A DNA stretch of 64,000 nt from Aurantiacibacter poecillastricola (GCF_030730945.1 NZ_JAVAMS010000003.1:310001-374000); one strand, 5' to 3'; numbered from the stretch's first letter, positions 38,484 through 47,652 are shown. Notes: a model not told the origin generated them from the sequence alone. Made by a program: numbers and translations.

Positions 38484-39196
38484 CCTGGATTGCCGTGATC
38501 CTGCTGGCGCTCGTCGCCTTCGCCGTGGCTATTTTGCTCTTTCGCTTGAGAAGGGGCCTATGGACCGGTCTTGCCGCGGTGCTGGTATTCGGTCTTGCCG
38601 GTTATGCGCTGCAGGCTAGCCCGAACCTCCCCTCCGCACCAAAATCGGCCGGCGAGGACGACTCGGAGCAACTGTTCGACATTGCCGAGGTACGCCGCGA
38701 ATTCGTTGCACAGGGCGCCCGTTCGGGCAGCGATTTCATGGTCGTGTCCGATGCGATGGCAAGGCGTGGCCGCTACGCCGACGCAGCGCGGATGCTGGAA
38801 GGCGTGACTCGCGCCGATCCAGAGGATTTCGAGGCGTGGCTGGCGCAAGGCATTGCGCTTACTCAGCATGCCGAGGGTCAGCTGACACAGGCCGCGCTCT
38901 ACGCATTCCAGCGTGCTGCACAGCTGCGTCCTGACAATCTCGCCCCGGGCTACTTCCTTGGCGCGTCCTTCGTGCAGCAAGGCCGCCTGCTTGAAGCGCA
39001 GCAAATGTGGAGCGAAACTCTCGCCAACGCCCCCGACGATGCAGAAGGCCGCGATCGCCTCGCTTTCAGTCTTGAGCGGCTGAACGGCATGTTGCAGATG
39101 ATGCAGGCTGGCCGGCAGCCGACGATGTCGCCGCAGCCGCAACCCCCGCAAACCCCTGTCCCGCAAGCGAATGTACCGTCGGAAAACGGCGAGTGA
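38480..39196 (+). CDS. ccmI: TPR-containing cytochrome c biogenesis protein (CcmI/CycH-like)
   Basis: A 238-residue membrane protein. Two N-terminal helices (AVILLALVAFAVAILLF and LAAVLVFGLAGYAL) precede TPR-like repeats (MARRGRYADAARMLEGVTRADPEDFEAWLAQG; AAQLRPDNLAPGYFLGASFVQQGRLLEAQQMW). The tail is proline/glutamine rich (PQPQPPQTPVPQ). It should bind the C-terminus of apocytochromes and present them to CcmF/H. It is shorter than classical CcmI. The last gene of the ccm operon. Confidence 0.86.
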   Translation: MTWIAVILLALVAFAVAILLFRLRRGLWTGLAAVLVFGLAGYALQASPNLPSAPKSAGEDDSEQLFDIAEVRREFVAQGARSGSDFMVVSDAMARRGRYADAARMLEGVTRADPEDFEAWLAQGIALTQHAEGQLTQAALYAFQRAAQLRPDNLAPGYFLGASFVQQGRLLEAQQMWSETLANAPDDAEGRDRLAFSLERLNGMLQMMQAGRQPTMSPQPQPPQTPVPQANVPSENGE

Positions 39197-39287
39197 TGCT
39201 GCGCTGCGGCATATTGCTTGCGGGACGCGCTGCTGCTAACGCGCCCGCTTCGCCGTTCGCAACGGGCCAGATGGGCTGAAAATCCAT

Positions 39288-41180
39288 ATGAGCGCAGCCG
39301 GACAAGACCGGGACTCCGCAAAGCTGAAACTAGCCGCCGGTGCCATTGGCATTGTTTTCGGCGACATCGGCACGTCCCCGCTATACGCATTTCGCGAAAC
39401 CTTTCGGGGCGCTCACCGCCTCCCGATTGACGATTTGCATATCCTCGGCGTCGTCAGCCTCATCTTTTGGTCGATGACGCTGGTCGTGGCGATCCAGTAC
39501 GTCACCATACTCATGCGAGCCGACAACAACGGGCAGGGCGGCAGTCTCGCGCTCGTGGCCCTGCTACAGCGCAATATCGGCAAGAGCCGACATGGCTGGC
39601 TGGTCGTGATGCTCGGCGTCGCGGCAACTGCGCTGTTCTACGGCGATTCGATGATTACGCCGGCCATCTCGGTGCTCTCCTCGGTAGAGGGCCTGACGGT
39701 GGTGGACAGCCGCCTCGATCGCTTCGTGATCCCTATCGCGCTGGTCCTACTGGTCGGACTGTTCATCCTGCAAAAGCGTGGGACGGAGAAGGTGGGTGCC
39801 CTGTTCGCGCCGGTCATGATACTCTACTTCACGACCATCGCCGGTCTCGGCATCGTGCAGATTTTCGGCACTCCGGAAATCCTGTGGGCACTGAACCCCT
39901 GGTATGCCGTGAACTTCTTCATCACCGACCAGTGGTACGCCTTTCTCGCATTGGGCTCCGTCGTGCTGGCCGTGACGGGTGCGGAGGCGCTCTATTCCGA
40001 TATGGGCCATTTCGGCCGCGGCCCGATGAAGCTCTCGTGGTTCGGTTTCGTCATGCCTTGCCTGCTGCTCAACTACTTCGGCCAGGGCGCAATGATCATC
40101 GGCATGGGTGACGCAGCGGCGGAGGAAGCAATCCTCAACCCGTTCTTCTTCCTCGCACCGGAGGCGTACCGCCTGCCACTGGTGATTCTGGCGACCTGTG
40201 CCACGTTCATTGCCAGCCAGGCGGTGATCTCGGGCGCGTTCTCGATCACGCACCAGGCGATCCAACTGGGTTTCGTGCCGCGCCTCTCCATCCGCCACAC
40301 CAGCGACGAGCATTCGGGCCAGATCTACATTCCGGTGGTCAACTGGGCTTTGATGGTAGCAGTGATCCTGCTGGTGCTGACGTTCCAGAACTCCTCCAAC
40401 CTCGCAAGTGCCTATGGCATCGCGGTGACCGGCGCGGTCACCATCGACACGTTGCTTATGGGCGTTCTGTTCGTCGGCGTGTGGAGATGGAAGATCTGGC
40501 TGGCGATACCCGTCGTCCTGTTGTTCCTGATCGTGGATGGCGCCTATTTCGCCGCCAACCTCACGAAGGTGCCCGACGGTGGCTGGTTCCCACTGCTAGT
40601 GGGTGCGATTGCCTTCACCCTGCTCACAACCTGGGCCAAGGGTCGCCAGCTGATGCGCCAGCGCATGACCGAGGCCGGGCTTCCGCTCGACATCTTCGCA
40701 AAGTCGGCGCGGGGCAGCACTGCGCGTGTACCGGGTACGGCGATTTTCATGAATTCGGGCAGCAAGGGCACGCCCTCTGCGCTCCTGCATAATATCAAGC
40801 ACAACAAGGTGCTGCACGAACGGGTCGTGGTTCTTACCGTGCAGATCGCAGACGTACCGTATGTAGCCGAACAGGACCGCTGCAGTATCGAGGAACTGGG
40901 CGACGGCTTCTTCCGCGTGATCCTTTATTACGGCTTCATGCAGGAAACCGATGTGCCAGAGGCGCTGCGAAGGCGGGAGATGTGCGGCGGCCCGTTCGAC
41001 ATGATGCAGACCAGCTTCTTCCTCAGTCGACAAACGCTTCTGAGCGCGGACAATCCGGGCATGATGGTCTGGCGCGAAAAGCTGTTCGCATGGATGATGC
41101 GAAATGCCGCGACGCCGATGGAGTTCTTCCGCCTGCCTACGAACCGGGTCGTGGAACTGGGCAGCCAGGTGGAAATCTGA
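39288..41180 (+). CDS. kup: Low-affinity potassium transporter Kup
   Basis: A 630-residue KUP/HAK/KT potassium:proton symporter. It begins [25 protein letters not shown] (family signature) and continues [21 protein letters not shown], then [18 protein letters not shown]. Twelve membrane segments and a C-terminal cytoplasmic domain from about 480 complete it. It is separated by about 90 bases from ccmI and is likely a separate unit. TTGCTT-N17-TAACGC at 39214-39242 is a weak promoter candidate. Confidence 0.95.
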   Translation: MSAAGQDRDSAKLKLAAGAIGIVFGDIGTSPLYAFRETFRGAHRLPIDDLHILGVVSLIFWSMTLVVAIQYVTILMRADNNGQGGSLALVALLQRNIGKSRHGWLVVMLGVAATALFYGDSMITPAISVLSSVEGLTVVDSRLDRFVIPIALVLLVGLFILQKRGTEKVGALFAPVMILYFTTIAGLGIVQIFGTPEILWALNPWYAVNFFITDQWYAFLALGSVVLAVTGAEALYSDMGHFGRGPMKLSWFGFVMPCLLLNYFGQGAMIIGMGDAAAEEAILNPFFFLAPEAYRLPLVILATCATFIASQAVISGAFSITHQAIQLGFVPRLSIRHTSDEHSGQIYIPVVNWALMVAVILLVLTFQNSSNLASAYGIAVTGAVTIDTLLMGVLFVGVWRWKIWLAIPVVLLFLIVDGAYFAANLTKVPDGGWFPLLVGAIAFTLLTTWAKGRQLMRQRMTEAGLPLDIFAKSARGSTARVPGTAIFMNSGSKGTPSALLHNIKHNKVLHERVVVLTVQIADVPYVAEQDRCSIEELGDGFFRVILYYGFMQETDVPEALRRREMCGGPFDMMQTSFFLSRQTLLSADNPGMMVWREKLFAWMMRNAATPMEFFRLPTNRVVELGSQVEI

Positions 41181-41209
41181 TACGCCTGCTGCCGTGGGAC
41201 GCTGACACG

Positions 41210-41512
41210 ATGAGGATGTTGGCAATGCAGAAAGCTGAAACTACCCGGTCGACGGTTTGGCGACCGATACTGTGGAGCATGGCGCTCGCCGTGCTGCTTG
41301 TCCCCGCAATCGCGATGCAGTTCACTGGCGAGGTGGCCTGGGGGCCGGGCGACTTCCTCGTGATGGCGGGCCTGCTGCTGGGTCTGGGAGCCGCGATCGA
41401 ACTCGCGGCGCGTCTTGGCATTTCCCACATGGCAAAATCCGCCGCCGCCGGTTTCGCGGTCGTGGTGTTCCTTACCGTATGGGCCGAGCTGGCGGTGGGT
41501 ATCTTCGACTAG
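41210..41512 (+). CDS. Small integral membrane protein, unknown function
   Basis: About 100 residues with three hydrophobic segments: ILWSMALAVLLVPAIAMQF, FLVMAGLLLGLGAAIEL and AAAGFAVVVFLTVWAEL. I recognise no named family, but the WGPGDFLVMAGLLLG stretch looks like small hypothetical proteins seen in relatives. The start is uncertain among ATG 41210, 41216 and 41225; the last has GAGG 9 bases upstream and gives MQKAETTRSTVW. It lies 29 bases behind kup and converges on yciB. Confidence 0.7.
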   Translation: MRMLAMQKAETTRSTVWRPILWSMALAVLLVPAIAMQFTGEVAWGPGDFLVMAGLLLGLGAAIELAARLGISHMAKSAAAGFAVVVFLTVWAELAVGIFD

Positions 41513-41525
41513 CCGGGCAGGAGGT

Positions 41526-42197
41526 TCACTCCGTTCGCGGAGGGTCCTGCATCACCTCGTCCTTCTCCTCCACCGCGAGGCCGTGCCGCATCAGCATCGG
41601 CACCTGGCTGAAAGTGAAGAGGAAGGTGAGCGGCAGAAACAGCCAAAGCTTCATGCCCAGCCATGTCTCGAAGCTGACGGTGTAGACCAGCACCGAATTG
41701 ATCACGCCGAGCACGATGAAGAAGAGGCCCCAGTTGCGTGAGAGTTTCAGCCAGCCTTCGTCGGTTAGGCCTTCAAAAGCGGCTTCCAGCAGGATTTTCA
41801 GCAGCGACTTGCCCTTGGCATAGCCGACGAGGAGGACAACGGCGAACAGCGCATAGATAATCGTCGGCTTCCACTGGATGAAGCGTTCGTCCTGGAAATA
41901 GATCGTCAGAGCGCCGAAACCCACGATCATCGCCGTGGAGAGCCAGAGCATCGGACTGACTTTCCCCAGTCTCCACTTGCTGACGGCAAGCGCGATGATG
42001 GCGGCCACGATAAAGGCGCCTGTGCCGCGGATCACTGCGAAAATCTCGCCAGCCGTGTCCTCCCCGGCATCTTCGGGCGAGTACACTTTGTACACCAGGA
42101 AGAACACTAACAGGGGGCCGTAGTCTACCGCTACATTCAGCCATCCGGACTTCGGTTTCTCGGTTGCGGCGGCCTGTTTGGGGGCTTCGGTGGTCAT
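41526..42197 (-). CDS. yciB: Inner membrane-spanning protein YciB (septation protein A family)
   Basis: A 223-residue polytopic protein of the YciB/IspZ family. It has about six helices, the family start VDYGPLLVFFLVYKVY, the central WKPTIIYALFAVVLLVGYAKGKSLLK, and TDEGWLKLSRNWGLFFIVLGVIN. It is involved in cell envelope synthesis and septation. It is the last gene of the dapF-mtaB-ftsY-yciB chain; its ATG shares one base with the ftsY stop (TGATG). Confidence 0.92.
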   Translation of the reverse strand: MTTEAPKQAAATEKPKSGWLNVAVDYGPLLVFFLVYKVYSPEDAGEDTAGEIFAVIRGTGAFIVAAIIALAVSKWRLGKVSPMLWLSTAMIVGFGALTIYFQDERFIQWKPTIIYALFAVVLLVGYAKGKSLLKILLEAAFEGLTDEGWLKLSRNWGLFFIVLGVINSVLVYTVSFETWLGMKLWLFLPLTFLFTFSQVPMLMRHGLAVEEKDEVMQDPPRTE

Positions 42198-43120
42198 CAG
42201 GCTACTCCGGCTATCACGCGGGCGACGAGGTCGGGATCGAAGGGGCGCAAATCGTCGAGCGTCTCGCCCACACCGATGGCGTGGATGGGTAGGCCATACT
42301 GCTCCGCCGCCGCCACCAGCACGCCGCCGCGCGCGGTGCCGTCCAGCTTCGTCATGATGAGGCCGGTGACGCCCGCGACCTCCTTGAAGATCTCGATCTG
42401 CGAGAGGGCGTTCTGGCCGTTGGTAGCATCGAGCACCAGGATCACGTCATGCGGCGCCTCGGGGTTGAGGCGGCCCAGCACTTTCCGGATCTTGGCGAGC
42501 TCGTCCATCAGCTCGCGCTTGTTCTGGAGGCGGCCTGCAGTGTCGACGATCAGCGCGTCGGTGCCGATATCGGTCGCTTTCTTCACCGCGTCGAACACGA
42601 TGCTGGCGGGGTCCCCGCCTTCGGGGCCGGTGACGATGGGCGCGCCGATGCGCTCGGCCCAGACCTTCAGCTGTCCAATGGCGGCGGCGCGGAAGGTGTC
42701 GCCCGCGGCCAGCATGACTTCGTAATCGTCTTCCTGAAGCCAGTGGCCGAGTTTCGCGATCGTGGTCGTCTTGCCGCTGCCATTCACGCCGATGACGAGG
42801 ATCACCTGCGGGCGCGGGAAGGCGGTGACCTCCAGCGGCACCGCGACCGGGCGCAAGATCGCGGCGATTTCCGCGGCCACCGCCTCCTTCAGCTCGCGCT
42901 CTGTGATGGTGAGGCCGAAGCGTTTCTCGGCCAGTTTCTCGCGGATGCGCGCAGCGGCGCTGGGGCCGAGGTCGGAGACGATCAGCGCGTCCTCGACATC
43001 ATCGAGCGTGGCATCATCGAGCTTCGCCGTGCCGACCACACCGGTCAGGTTCTCCGACAGGCGGTCGGAGGTCTTGCGGAAGCCGCCGAACAGTTTGTCG
43101 GACCAGCTGGGTTCGCTCAC
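42197..43120 (-). CDS. ftsY: Signal recognition particle receptor FtsY
   Basis: A 307-residue SRP GTPase. The NG domain is complete: ILVIGVNGSGKTTTIAKLG (G1), DTFRAAAIGQL, ALIVDTAGRLQNKRELMDEL (G3) and MTKLDGTARGG (G4). The acidic A domain of E. coli FtsY is reduced to a short N-terminus, MSEPSWSDKLFGGFRKTSDRL, which resembles the membrane-targeting helix. The start is a GTG at 43120 overlapping the mtaB stop as GTGA. It partners the SRP RNA gene at 3.2 kb. Confidence 0.95.
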   Translation of the reverse strand: MSEPSWSDKLFGGFRKTSDRLSENLTGVVGTAKLDDATLDDVEDALIVSDLGPSAAARIREKLAEKRFGLTITERELKEAVAAEIAAILRPVAVPLEVTAFPRPQVILVIGVNGSGKTTTIAKLGHWLQEDDYEVMLAAGDTFRAAAIGQLKVWAERIGAPIVTGPEGGDPASIVFDAVKKATDIGTDALIVDTAGRLQNKRELMDELAKIRKVLGRLNPEAPHDVILVLDATNGQNALSQIEIFKEVAGVTGLIMTKLDGTARGGVLVAAAEQYGLPIHAIGVGETLDDLRPFDPDLVARVIAGVA

Positions 43121-44292
43121 TTTAGCAGGCCTTCCTTTTGATGTGTCGGCGTGATGGTGACGATCTGTCCCGCCGCGATCCCGTCGGGAACGTCCACCCG
43201 CGCGAAATTCTCGGCATAGCCGGTCCCGTCGCGCTCGGTAAGGACGCGCAAGGGTTCGCCCACAAGGCTGGCGAGCCAGGCATCGCGCGTTTTGGCGACG
43301 GCAGCGCGCAAATCGGCGGCACGCTCTTTGATGAGCGGCCTTGCCAGTTGCGGCATGCGGGCAGCGGGGGTGTTGGGTCGCGGCGAGTAGGGGAAGATGT
43401 GGCCGTGCACCACGGGCAGCTCGGCGATGATCGAGCAATTGTCCGCGTGGTGCGCCTCGCTTTCTGTCGGGAAGCCTGCGATCAAATCCGCGCCGATGGC
43501 GATTTCGGGCCGTGCCTCCTTCAGCCGCTGGACAAGCGAGACCGCATCGGCCCGGCTGTGGCGGCGCTTCATGCGCTTCAGGATCAGGTCCGATCCGTGC
43601 TGGAGCGAGAGGTGGAGATGCGGCATCAGGCGCTTCTCGCTGGCGAAGAGATTAAACAGCAGCGGGTCGATCTCCACCCCGTCGAGCGAGGACATGCGCA
43701 GGCGCGGCAGGTCGGGAAAGGCATTGAGGATGGCCGTCACCAGTTCGCCCAAAGCCGGGGAGCCGGGAAGGTCGTGCCCCCAGCTCGTCACGTCGACGCC
43801 GGTCAGCACGACCTCGGGCGCGCCCTGTTCGAGATGGCGCTCTACCTCGCGCAGCACTTGCTGGATGGTCAGCGAGCGGCTGGACCCGCGCCCCTGCGGG
43901 ATGACGCAGAAGGTGCAGGCATGGTCGCAGCCGTTCTGGACGGCGATGAAAGCGCGGGTGCGGGCGGGCGAGGCGATCTGCGCAGGTTCGGGCACGTTCC
44001 AGGCGCGCGCGTCCAGCTTGCTCGCATTGGGGACGAGGCCATCGACCTCGGGCATGGCGGCAAGCTGCTCGCGCTCGATATCGGCGGCGCAGCCGGTCAC
44101 CAGCAGGCGGGCACCGGGCCGGGCGCGGCGAGCGCGGCGGATGGCCTGCTTTGTCTGGCGCACGGCTTCCATCGTCACGGCGCAGCTGTTGACCACCACG
44201 ACGTCATCCTCGCCCGCGATGAGCGTGGCGATGCGCTCGCTCTCGGAGATGTTGAGGCGGCAACCCAGTGATATGACTTCGGGAGCGCTCAA
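43117..44292 (-). CDS. mtaB: tRNA (t6A37) methylthiotransferase MtaB
   Basis: A 391-residue radical SAM methylthiotransferase that adds a methylthio group to t6A at position 37 of tRNAs. The N-terminal cluster cysteines are in SLGCRLN, VNSCAVT and VTGCAAD. The SAM cluster is in GCDHACTFCVIPQGRG (CxxxCxxC), and the C-terminal TRAM-like part is short. The start is inferred to be TTG 44292, whose bases overlap the dapF stop (TTGA); it gives M-SAPEVISLGCRLN with the first cysteine at the usual distance. Long upstream frames lie inside dapF and are rejected. Confidence 0.93.
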   Translation of the reverse strand: MSAPEVISLGCRLNISESERIATLIAGEDDVVVVNSCAVTMEAVRQTKQAIRRARRARPGARLLVTGCAADIEREQLAAMPEVDGLVPNASKLDARAWNVPEPAQIASPARTRAFIAVQNGCDHACTFCVIPQGRGSSRSLTIQQVLREVERHLEQGAPEVVLTGVDVTSWGHDLPGSPALGELVTAILNAFPDLPRLRMSSLDGVEIDPLLFNLFASEKRLMPHLHLSLQHGSDLILKRMKRRHSRADAVSLVQRLKEARPEIAIGADLIAGFPTESEAHHADNCSIIAELPVVHGHIFPYSPRPNTPAARMPQLARPLIKERAADLRAAVAKTRDAWLASLVGEPLRVLTERDGTGYAENFARVDVPDGIAAGQIVTITPTHQKEGLLK

Positions 44293-45098
44293 GCGTAGTC
44301 GCCCCACTCGAAGGAGCCGCGAAAGGCTTCGGTCGCGGGGCCGGTCATGGTGATGCGGCCATCTTCGCCCCAGGCGATCGCCAGCGGGCCGCCCGGGAGG
44401 TGGACGGTGACGTGCCGCTCCACGAGGCCGCGGCGCATGGCGGCGACCGCCGTGGCGCAGGCCCCGGTGCCGCAGGCGCGGGTGAGGCCGACCCCGCGCT
44501 CCCACACGCGCAGGTGCAGAGTGTGGCGGCCGGCCACGCTGGCAACGTTGACGTTGATGCGCCTCGGAAAGAGCGGGTCGCGCTCGATCTCGGGCCCAAG
44601 CGTTTCGAGCGGTACGGCATCCGCGTCGTCCACGAAGAACACGACATGCGGATTGCCAACATTCACCGCTACCGGCTGTTCGAGCATGTCCCAGCCCACC
44701 GGCATAACGAGCGTATCCATAGCATAGGCGAGGGGAATCGCGTCCCACTCGAAGCGGGGCTCGCCCATGTCGACCGAGACGCCGTTCGCCTCGGGCGTGG
44801 TGGCGATGGTGCCGCCTGCGGTCGCGATAGTGGCGGGCTCGCCGAGCAGCAGGCCGATGGCACGCGCAGCATTTCCGCAGGCCTCCACCTCGCCGCCATC
44901 GGCGTTGTAGATGCGCATGCGCACGGTGGCCTCGGGATCGCCTTCCAGCACGATCAATTGGTCGCAGCCGATGCCGCGCGTGCGATCGGCAAGCGCGCGC
45001 ACGGATTCCGGTGCAAGGGCGGGCAGGGCCGTCTCCCGCGTGTCCAGCACGATGAAGTCATTGCCAAGGCCATGCATCTTGGTGAAAGCGATGCGCAT
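44289..45098 (-). CDS. dapF: Diaminopimelate epimerase
   Basis: A 269-residue epimerase converting LL- to meso-diaminopimelate for lysine and peptidoglycan. It starts MRIAFTKMHGLGNDFIVLD. The two catalytic cysteines are in GGEVEACGNAARAIG and LTRACGTGACATAV. A GTG nine bases upstream (45107) could also start it. It heads the overlapped chain with mtaB, ftsY and yciB; dapF-mtaB-ftsY is a frequent alphaproteobacterial order. Confidence 0.96.
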   Translation of the reverse strand: MRIAFTKMHGLGNDFIVLDTRETALPALAPESVRALADRTRGIGCDQLIVLEGDPEATVRMRIYNADGGEVEACGNAARAIGLLLGEPATIATAGGTIATTPEANGVSVDMGEPRFEWDAIPLAYAMDTLVMPVGWDMLEQPVAVNVGNPHVVFFVDDADAVPLETLGPEIERDPLFPRRINVNVASVAGRHTLHLRVWERGVGLTRACGTGACATAVAAMRRGLVERHVTVHLPGGPLAIAWGEDGRITMTGPATEAFRGSFEWGDYA

Positions 45099-45152
45099 TG
45101 CCGCCACGTAGGGGCGAGGGCGGGACGAAGCAATATCTGTAAGAGGGCGGGG

Positions 45153-46817
45153 CTAGCCCGCCTGGCGTTCGCCCACCATCTTCCCGGCCTCGCCGGAACC
45201 GTCCTCGTTCAGCATGCCCAGCTCGCTCAGGCGCTTGCGCGTCGAGGTAGAATCCTCGGGCCGTCCATAGAAATAGCCTTGGCCCTTGAGGCCGCCTAGG
45301 CCCTGCAATTCGTCCAGCACTTTCTCGTTTTCGATCCCTTCGGCCGTCACCGGCAACGACAAGCCCTTGCCGAGCGAGATCATGGCTTCCACCAGTGCTT
45401 TGCCTTCGCCGCCCGCGGTAAGCTCGGCTACGAAGCTGCGGTCGATCTTCAGGCGGTCGAAAGGCAGGGAGCGCAACTGGGTAAGGCTGGAATAGCCGGT
45501 GCCGAAATCGTCGAGGCTGATGCGAATACCTTGGTTCTTGAGGCTCGAGACGATGGAGCGCACCGCACCGATATTCTCGTGCAGGCAGCTTTCGGTAATC
45601 TCGATCTCCAGCCGTGCCGGGGGAAATCCGCTTTCCACCAGTAGGTGCAACAGCTTTTGCGCAAACCACGGGTCGCGCAGCTGGATCGGCGAGATGTTCA
45701 CCGAGAGGGTGAGACTGGTGTCCCAGTCCTTGGCATCCTCCAGCGCCTGCCTGATGAGGCTTTCCGAGAGGTCGGAAATGAGGTCGATCTCCTCGGCAAT
45801 GGGGATGAAGATTTCCGGGCTGACGAGGCCGTATCGCGGGCTCTGCCAGCGGGCGAGCATCTCGAAGCCGGTGAGCTTGCCTGTCTCAAGGTCGATCTGC
45901 TGTTCGTAGAAGGGCACGAACTCGCCAGCCGCAATGCCGCGGCGGATTCCCGCTTCGAGCTCATTGCGGAAACGCAGTTCGTCCTCCATCTGCGGCTCGA
46001 ACCAGTAGTGGCGGTTCCGGCCGCGCTTCTTCGCATGGTACATGGCGATATCGGCGCGGTGGATCAGTTGCTCGGCATCGGCGGGCGCTTCGCTCGAAAG
46101 GTCCTCCGCCGAATGAGCGAGGCCGATGGAAACCGTGGCTTCCACGATCATATTGTTCGCCTCGACCGGGGCGGAAACCTGGCTGATGATGTTGAGCACA
46201 AGGTCGTCCACCAATTCACGGGCATGTGGGTCGAACGGAACCGCGCAGGCGAATTCGTCGCCGCCGATGCGGGCGAGGATCCCGTCGCTCGGCAAGGCCG
46301 CGCGCACTCGGGCAGCGACCGTGGCGAGCACTTCGTCGCCCATGCGGTGGCCGTTGAGATCGTTGATCTGCTTGAAATTGTCGAGATCAATCATCATCAC
46401 CGCGAGGTGGCGGTTCGAGCAATTGAGGTCTTCGCGCAGCTTTTCCATGGCTGGCGGGCCGCTGCGACGGTTGAGGCTGCCTGTAAGCGGGTCACGCTCG
46501 GCAAGTTCGCGGGCGCGGGCTTCCGCCTCCCGCCGTTCGAGGATCTCTGCGTGCAGGTCCCGGTAGCGGCGCCATCCGAAGATCAGGAGCGCGATGTTGA
46601 GAAGGACGGCATTGGTCAGCAGCAGGTCCGGCGCGGCGCCCCCGGCAAACCAGTTGCGCATGATCTGCGGCATGATAGTCCCGCCCGTGCCAACGAACAG
46701 GATGACCGCCGCGATGGCGATGCCAAGCGCGACCATATCGCGCTCTGCATTGCGGATCTTCCGGTCGGCAGCCGTTGCCTGCTTGTCTTTCGGCCTGGTC
46801 AAACGCCATGTCCCCAA
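45153..46817 (-). CDS. Membrane GGDEF/EAL protein (cyclic-di-GMP turnover)
   Basis: A 554-residue protein with two N-terminal helices (about 30-50 and 66-82) and a short coiled coil. A GGDEF domain follows with RIGGDEFA at 185-189, then an EAL domain. The cyclase motif is intact, but the position of the product-inhibition site (RxxD) reads LPSD, so feedback inhibition is probably absent. The EAL signature is EML (319-321) with its Glu kept, and DDFGTGYSSL, LKIDRSFV and QGYFYG are present. Both activities are therefore possible. The start is uncertain: TTG 46817, or ATG at about 46736 which begins just before the first helix. It diverges from the EVE gene. Confidence 0.9.
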   Translation of the reverse strand: MGTWRLTRPKDKQATAADRKIRNAERDMVALGIAIAAVILFVGTGGTIMPQIMRNWFAGGAAPDLLLTNAVLLNIALLIFGWRRYRDLHAEILERREAEARARELAERDPLTGSLNRRSGPPAMEKLREDLNCSNRHLAVMMIDLDNFKQINDLNGHRMGDEVLATVAARVRAALPSDGILARIGGDEFACAVPFDPHARELVDDLVLNIISQVSAPVEANNMIVEATVSIGLAHSAEDLSSEAPADAEQLIHRADIAMYHAKKRGRNRHYWFEPQMEDELRFRNELEAGIRRGIAAGEFVPFYEQQIDLETGKLTGFEMLARWQSPRYGLVSPEIFIPIAEEIDLISDLSESLIRQALEDAKDWDTSLTLSVNISPIQLRDPWFAQKLLHLLVESGFPPARLEIEITESCLHENIGAVRSIVSSLKNQGIRISLDDFGTGYSSLTQLRSLPFDRLKIDRSFVAELTAGGEGKALVEAMISLGKGLSLPVTAEGIENEKVLDELQGLGGLKGQGYFYGRPEDSTSTRKRLSELGMLNEDGSGEAGKMVGERQAG

Positions 46818-46910
46818 TTCATCGTGGATTCGTATCGGGCAACATGATCAACATCAGGTTAATGCCTCTGGCGAAATCCCGTCGGTCACAGTGGCAAAAA
46901 GGAGAACACA

Positions 46911-47321
46911 TTGCCCAACTACTGGCTCATGAAATCCGAACCCTTCAAATATTCCTGGGACCAGCTGGTCGAGGATGGTGAAACGATCTGGGATGGCGTG
47001 CGCAATCACCGCGCGGCCAACAACCTGAAGGCCATGAAGGTGGGCGACCAGTGCTTCTACTACCATTCGAACAAGGGTCTGGAGATCGTCGGCATTGCCG
47101 AGGTCAGCGAAGCCGGGCTTGTCGATCCGACCGATCCCGAAGGAAAATGGCCCACAGTGAAGATTAAACCCGTCAGGCCGCTGGAGAACTTCGTAACGCT
47201 GAAAGCTATCAAGGCAGAGCCAACGCTTGAGGGTATAGAACTCATTCGACTGTCGCGCCTGTCCGTTGCGGAAATACGCCCGGAGGAGTGGAAGATTATC
47301 CTCGAAATGTCAGAGCGATAA
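46911..47321 (+). CDS. EVE domain-containing protein
   Basis: A 136-residue EVE-domain protein of the PUA-like superfamily: NYWLMKSEPFKYSWDQLVEDGETIWDGVRNHRAANNLKAMKVGD, then FYYHSNKGLEIVGIAEV. The start is a TTG at 46911, supported by AAGGAG seven bases upstream. EVE domains bind modified bases in RNA or DNA, and this compact form (often called thymocyte nuclear protein 1-like) is widespread in proteobacteria. Its target is unknown. It lies just upstream of csbD but on a separate transcript, judging from the stress promoter between them. Confidence 0.9.
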   Translation: MPNYWLMKSEPFKYSWDQLVEDGETIWDGVRNHRAANNLKAMKVGDQCFYYHSNKGLEIVGIAEVSEAGLVDPTDPEGKWPTVKIKPVRPLENFVTLKAIKAEPTLEGIELIRLSRLSVAEIRPEEWKIILEMSER

Positions 47322-47324
47322 TTC

Positions 47325-47350
47325 GGAACGATCGTGGTGTCCTGCCCGTT
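47325..47350 (+). promoter_or_regulatory. EcfG-type general stress response promoter for csbD
   Basis: GGAAC (47325-47329), 17 bases, CGTT (47347-47350). This matches the GGAAC-N16/17-CGTT sites recognised by the alphaproteobacterial sigma factor EcfG. A start near 47357 leaves a leader of about 50 bases to the csbD ATG. Confidence 0.75.
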
Positions 47351-47406
47351 GATCAATCAAAGGGCGCGCGATGGTCGTGCAGGCCCGTCAGATACGGAGA
47401 AGCATC

Positions 47407-47577
47407 ATGGGTGAACTTACCGAAAAAGCAAAAGGCAACGTCAATGAAGCCGTCGGGAACATCAAGCAGGAATCGGGCAACCCCGAAACTCGCGCCGAAG
47501 GTCGGCAGCAGGAAAAGAAGGGCGAAGCCCAGCAGTTCAAGGGCGAGGTCGAGGGTAAGCTCGGCAACGACGTTTGA
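47407..47577 (+). CDS. CsbD family stress protein
   Basis: A 56-residue, very hydrophilic protein: MGELTEKAKGNVNEAVGNIKQESGNPE, then RQQEKKGEAQQFKGEVEGKLGNDV. This is the CsbD/YjbJ pattern of a small helical protein induced by stress; CsbD of Bacillus is controlled by sigma-B. ATG 47407 is chosen over an upstream in-frame ATG because it gives the canonical length and has GGAGA upstream. The EcfG-type promoter places it in the general stress regulon, and a strong terminator follows. Confidence 0.9.
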   Translation: MGELTEKAKGNVNEAVGNIKQESGNPETRAEGRQQEKKGEAQQFKGEVEGKLGNDV

Positions 47578-47616
47578 CCTTTTCCTGACAGAACATGCGG
47601 TCGGCTGACGACTGCG

Positions 47617-47645
47617 AAAAGGGCCGCCGCTTGGTGGCCCTTTTT
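47617..47645 (+). terminator. Rho-independent terminator of csbD
   Basis: GGGCCGCC pairs with GGTGGCCC around GCTT, preceded by AAAA and followed by TTTTT. It is probably bidirectional with the TPP enzyme gene ending at 47653. Confidence 0.88.
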
Positions 47646-47652
47646 CTTTGTC

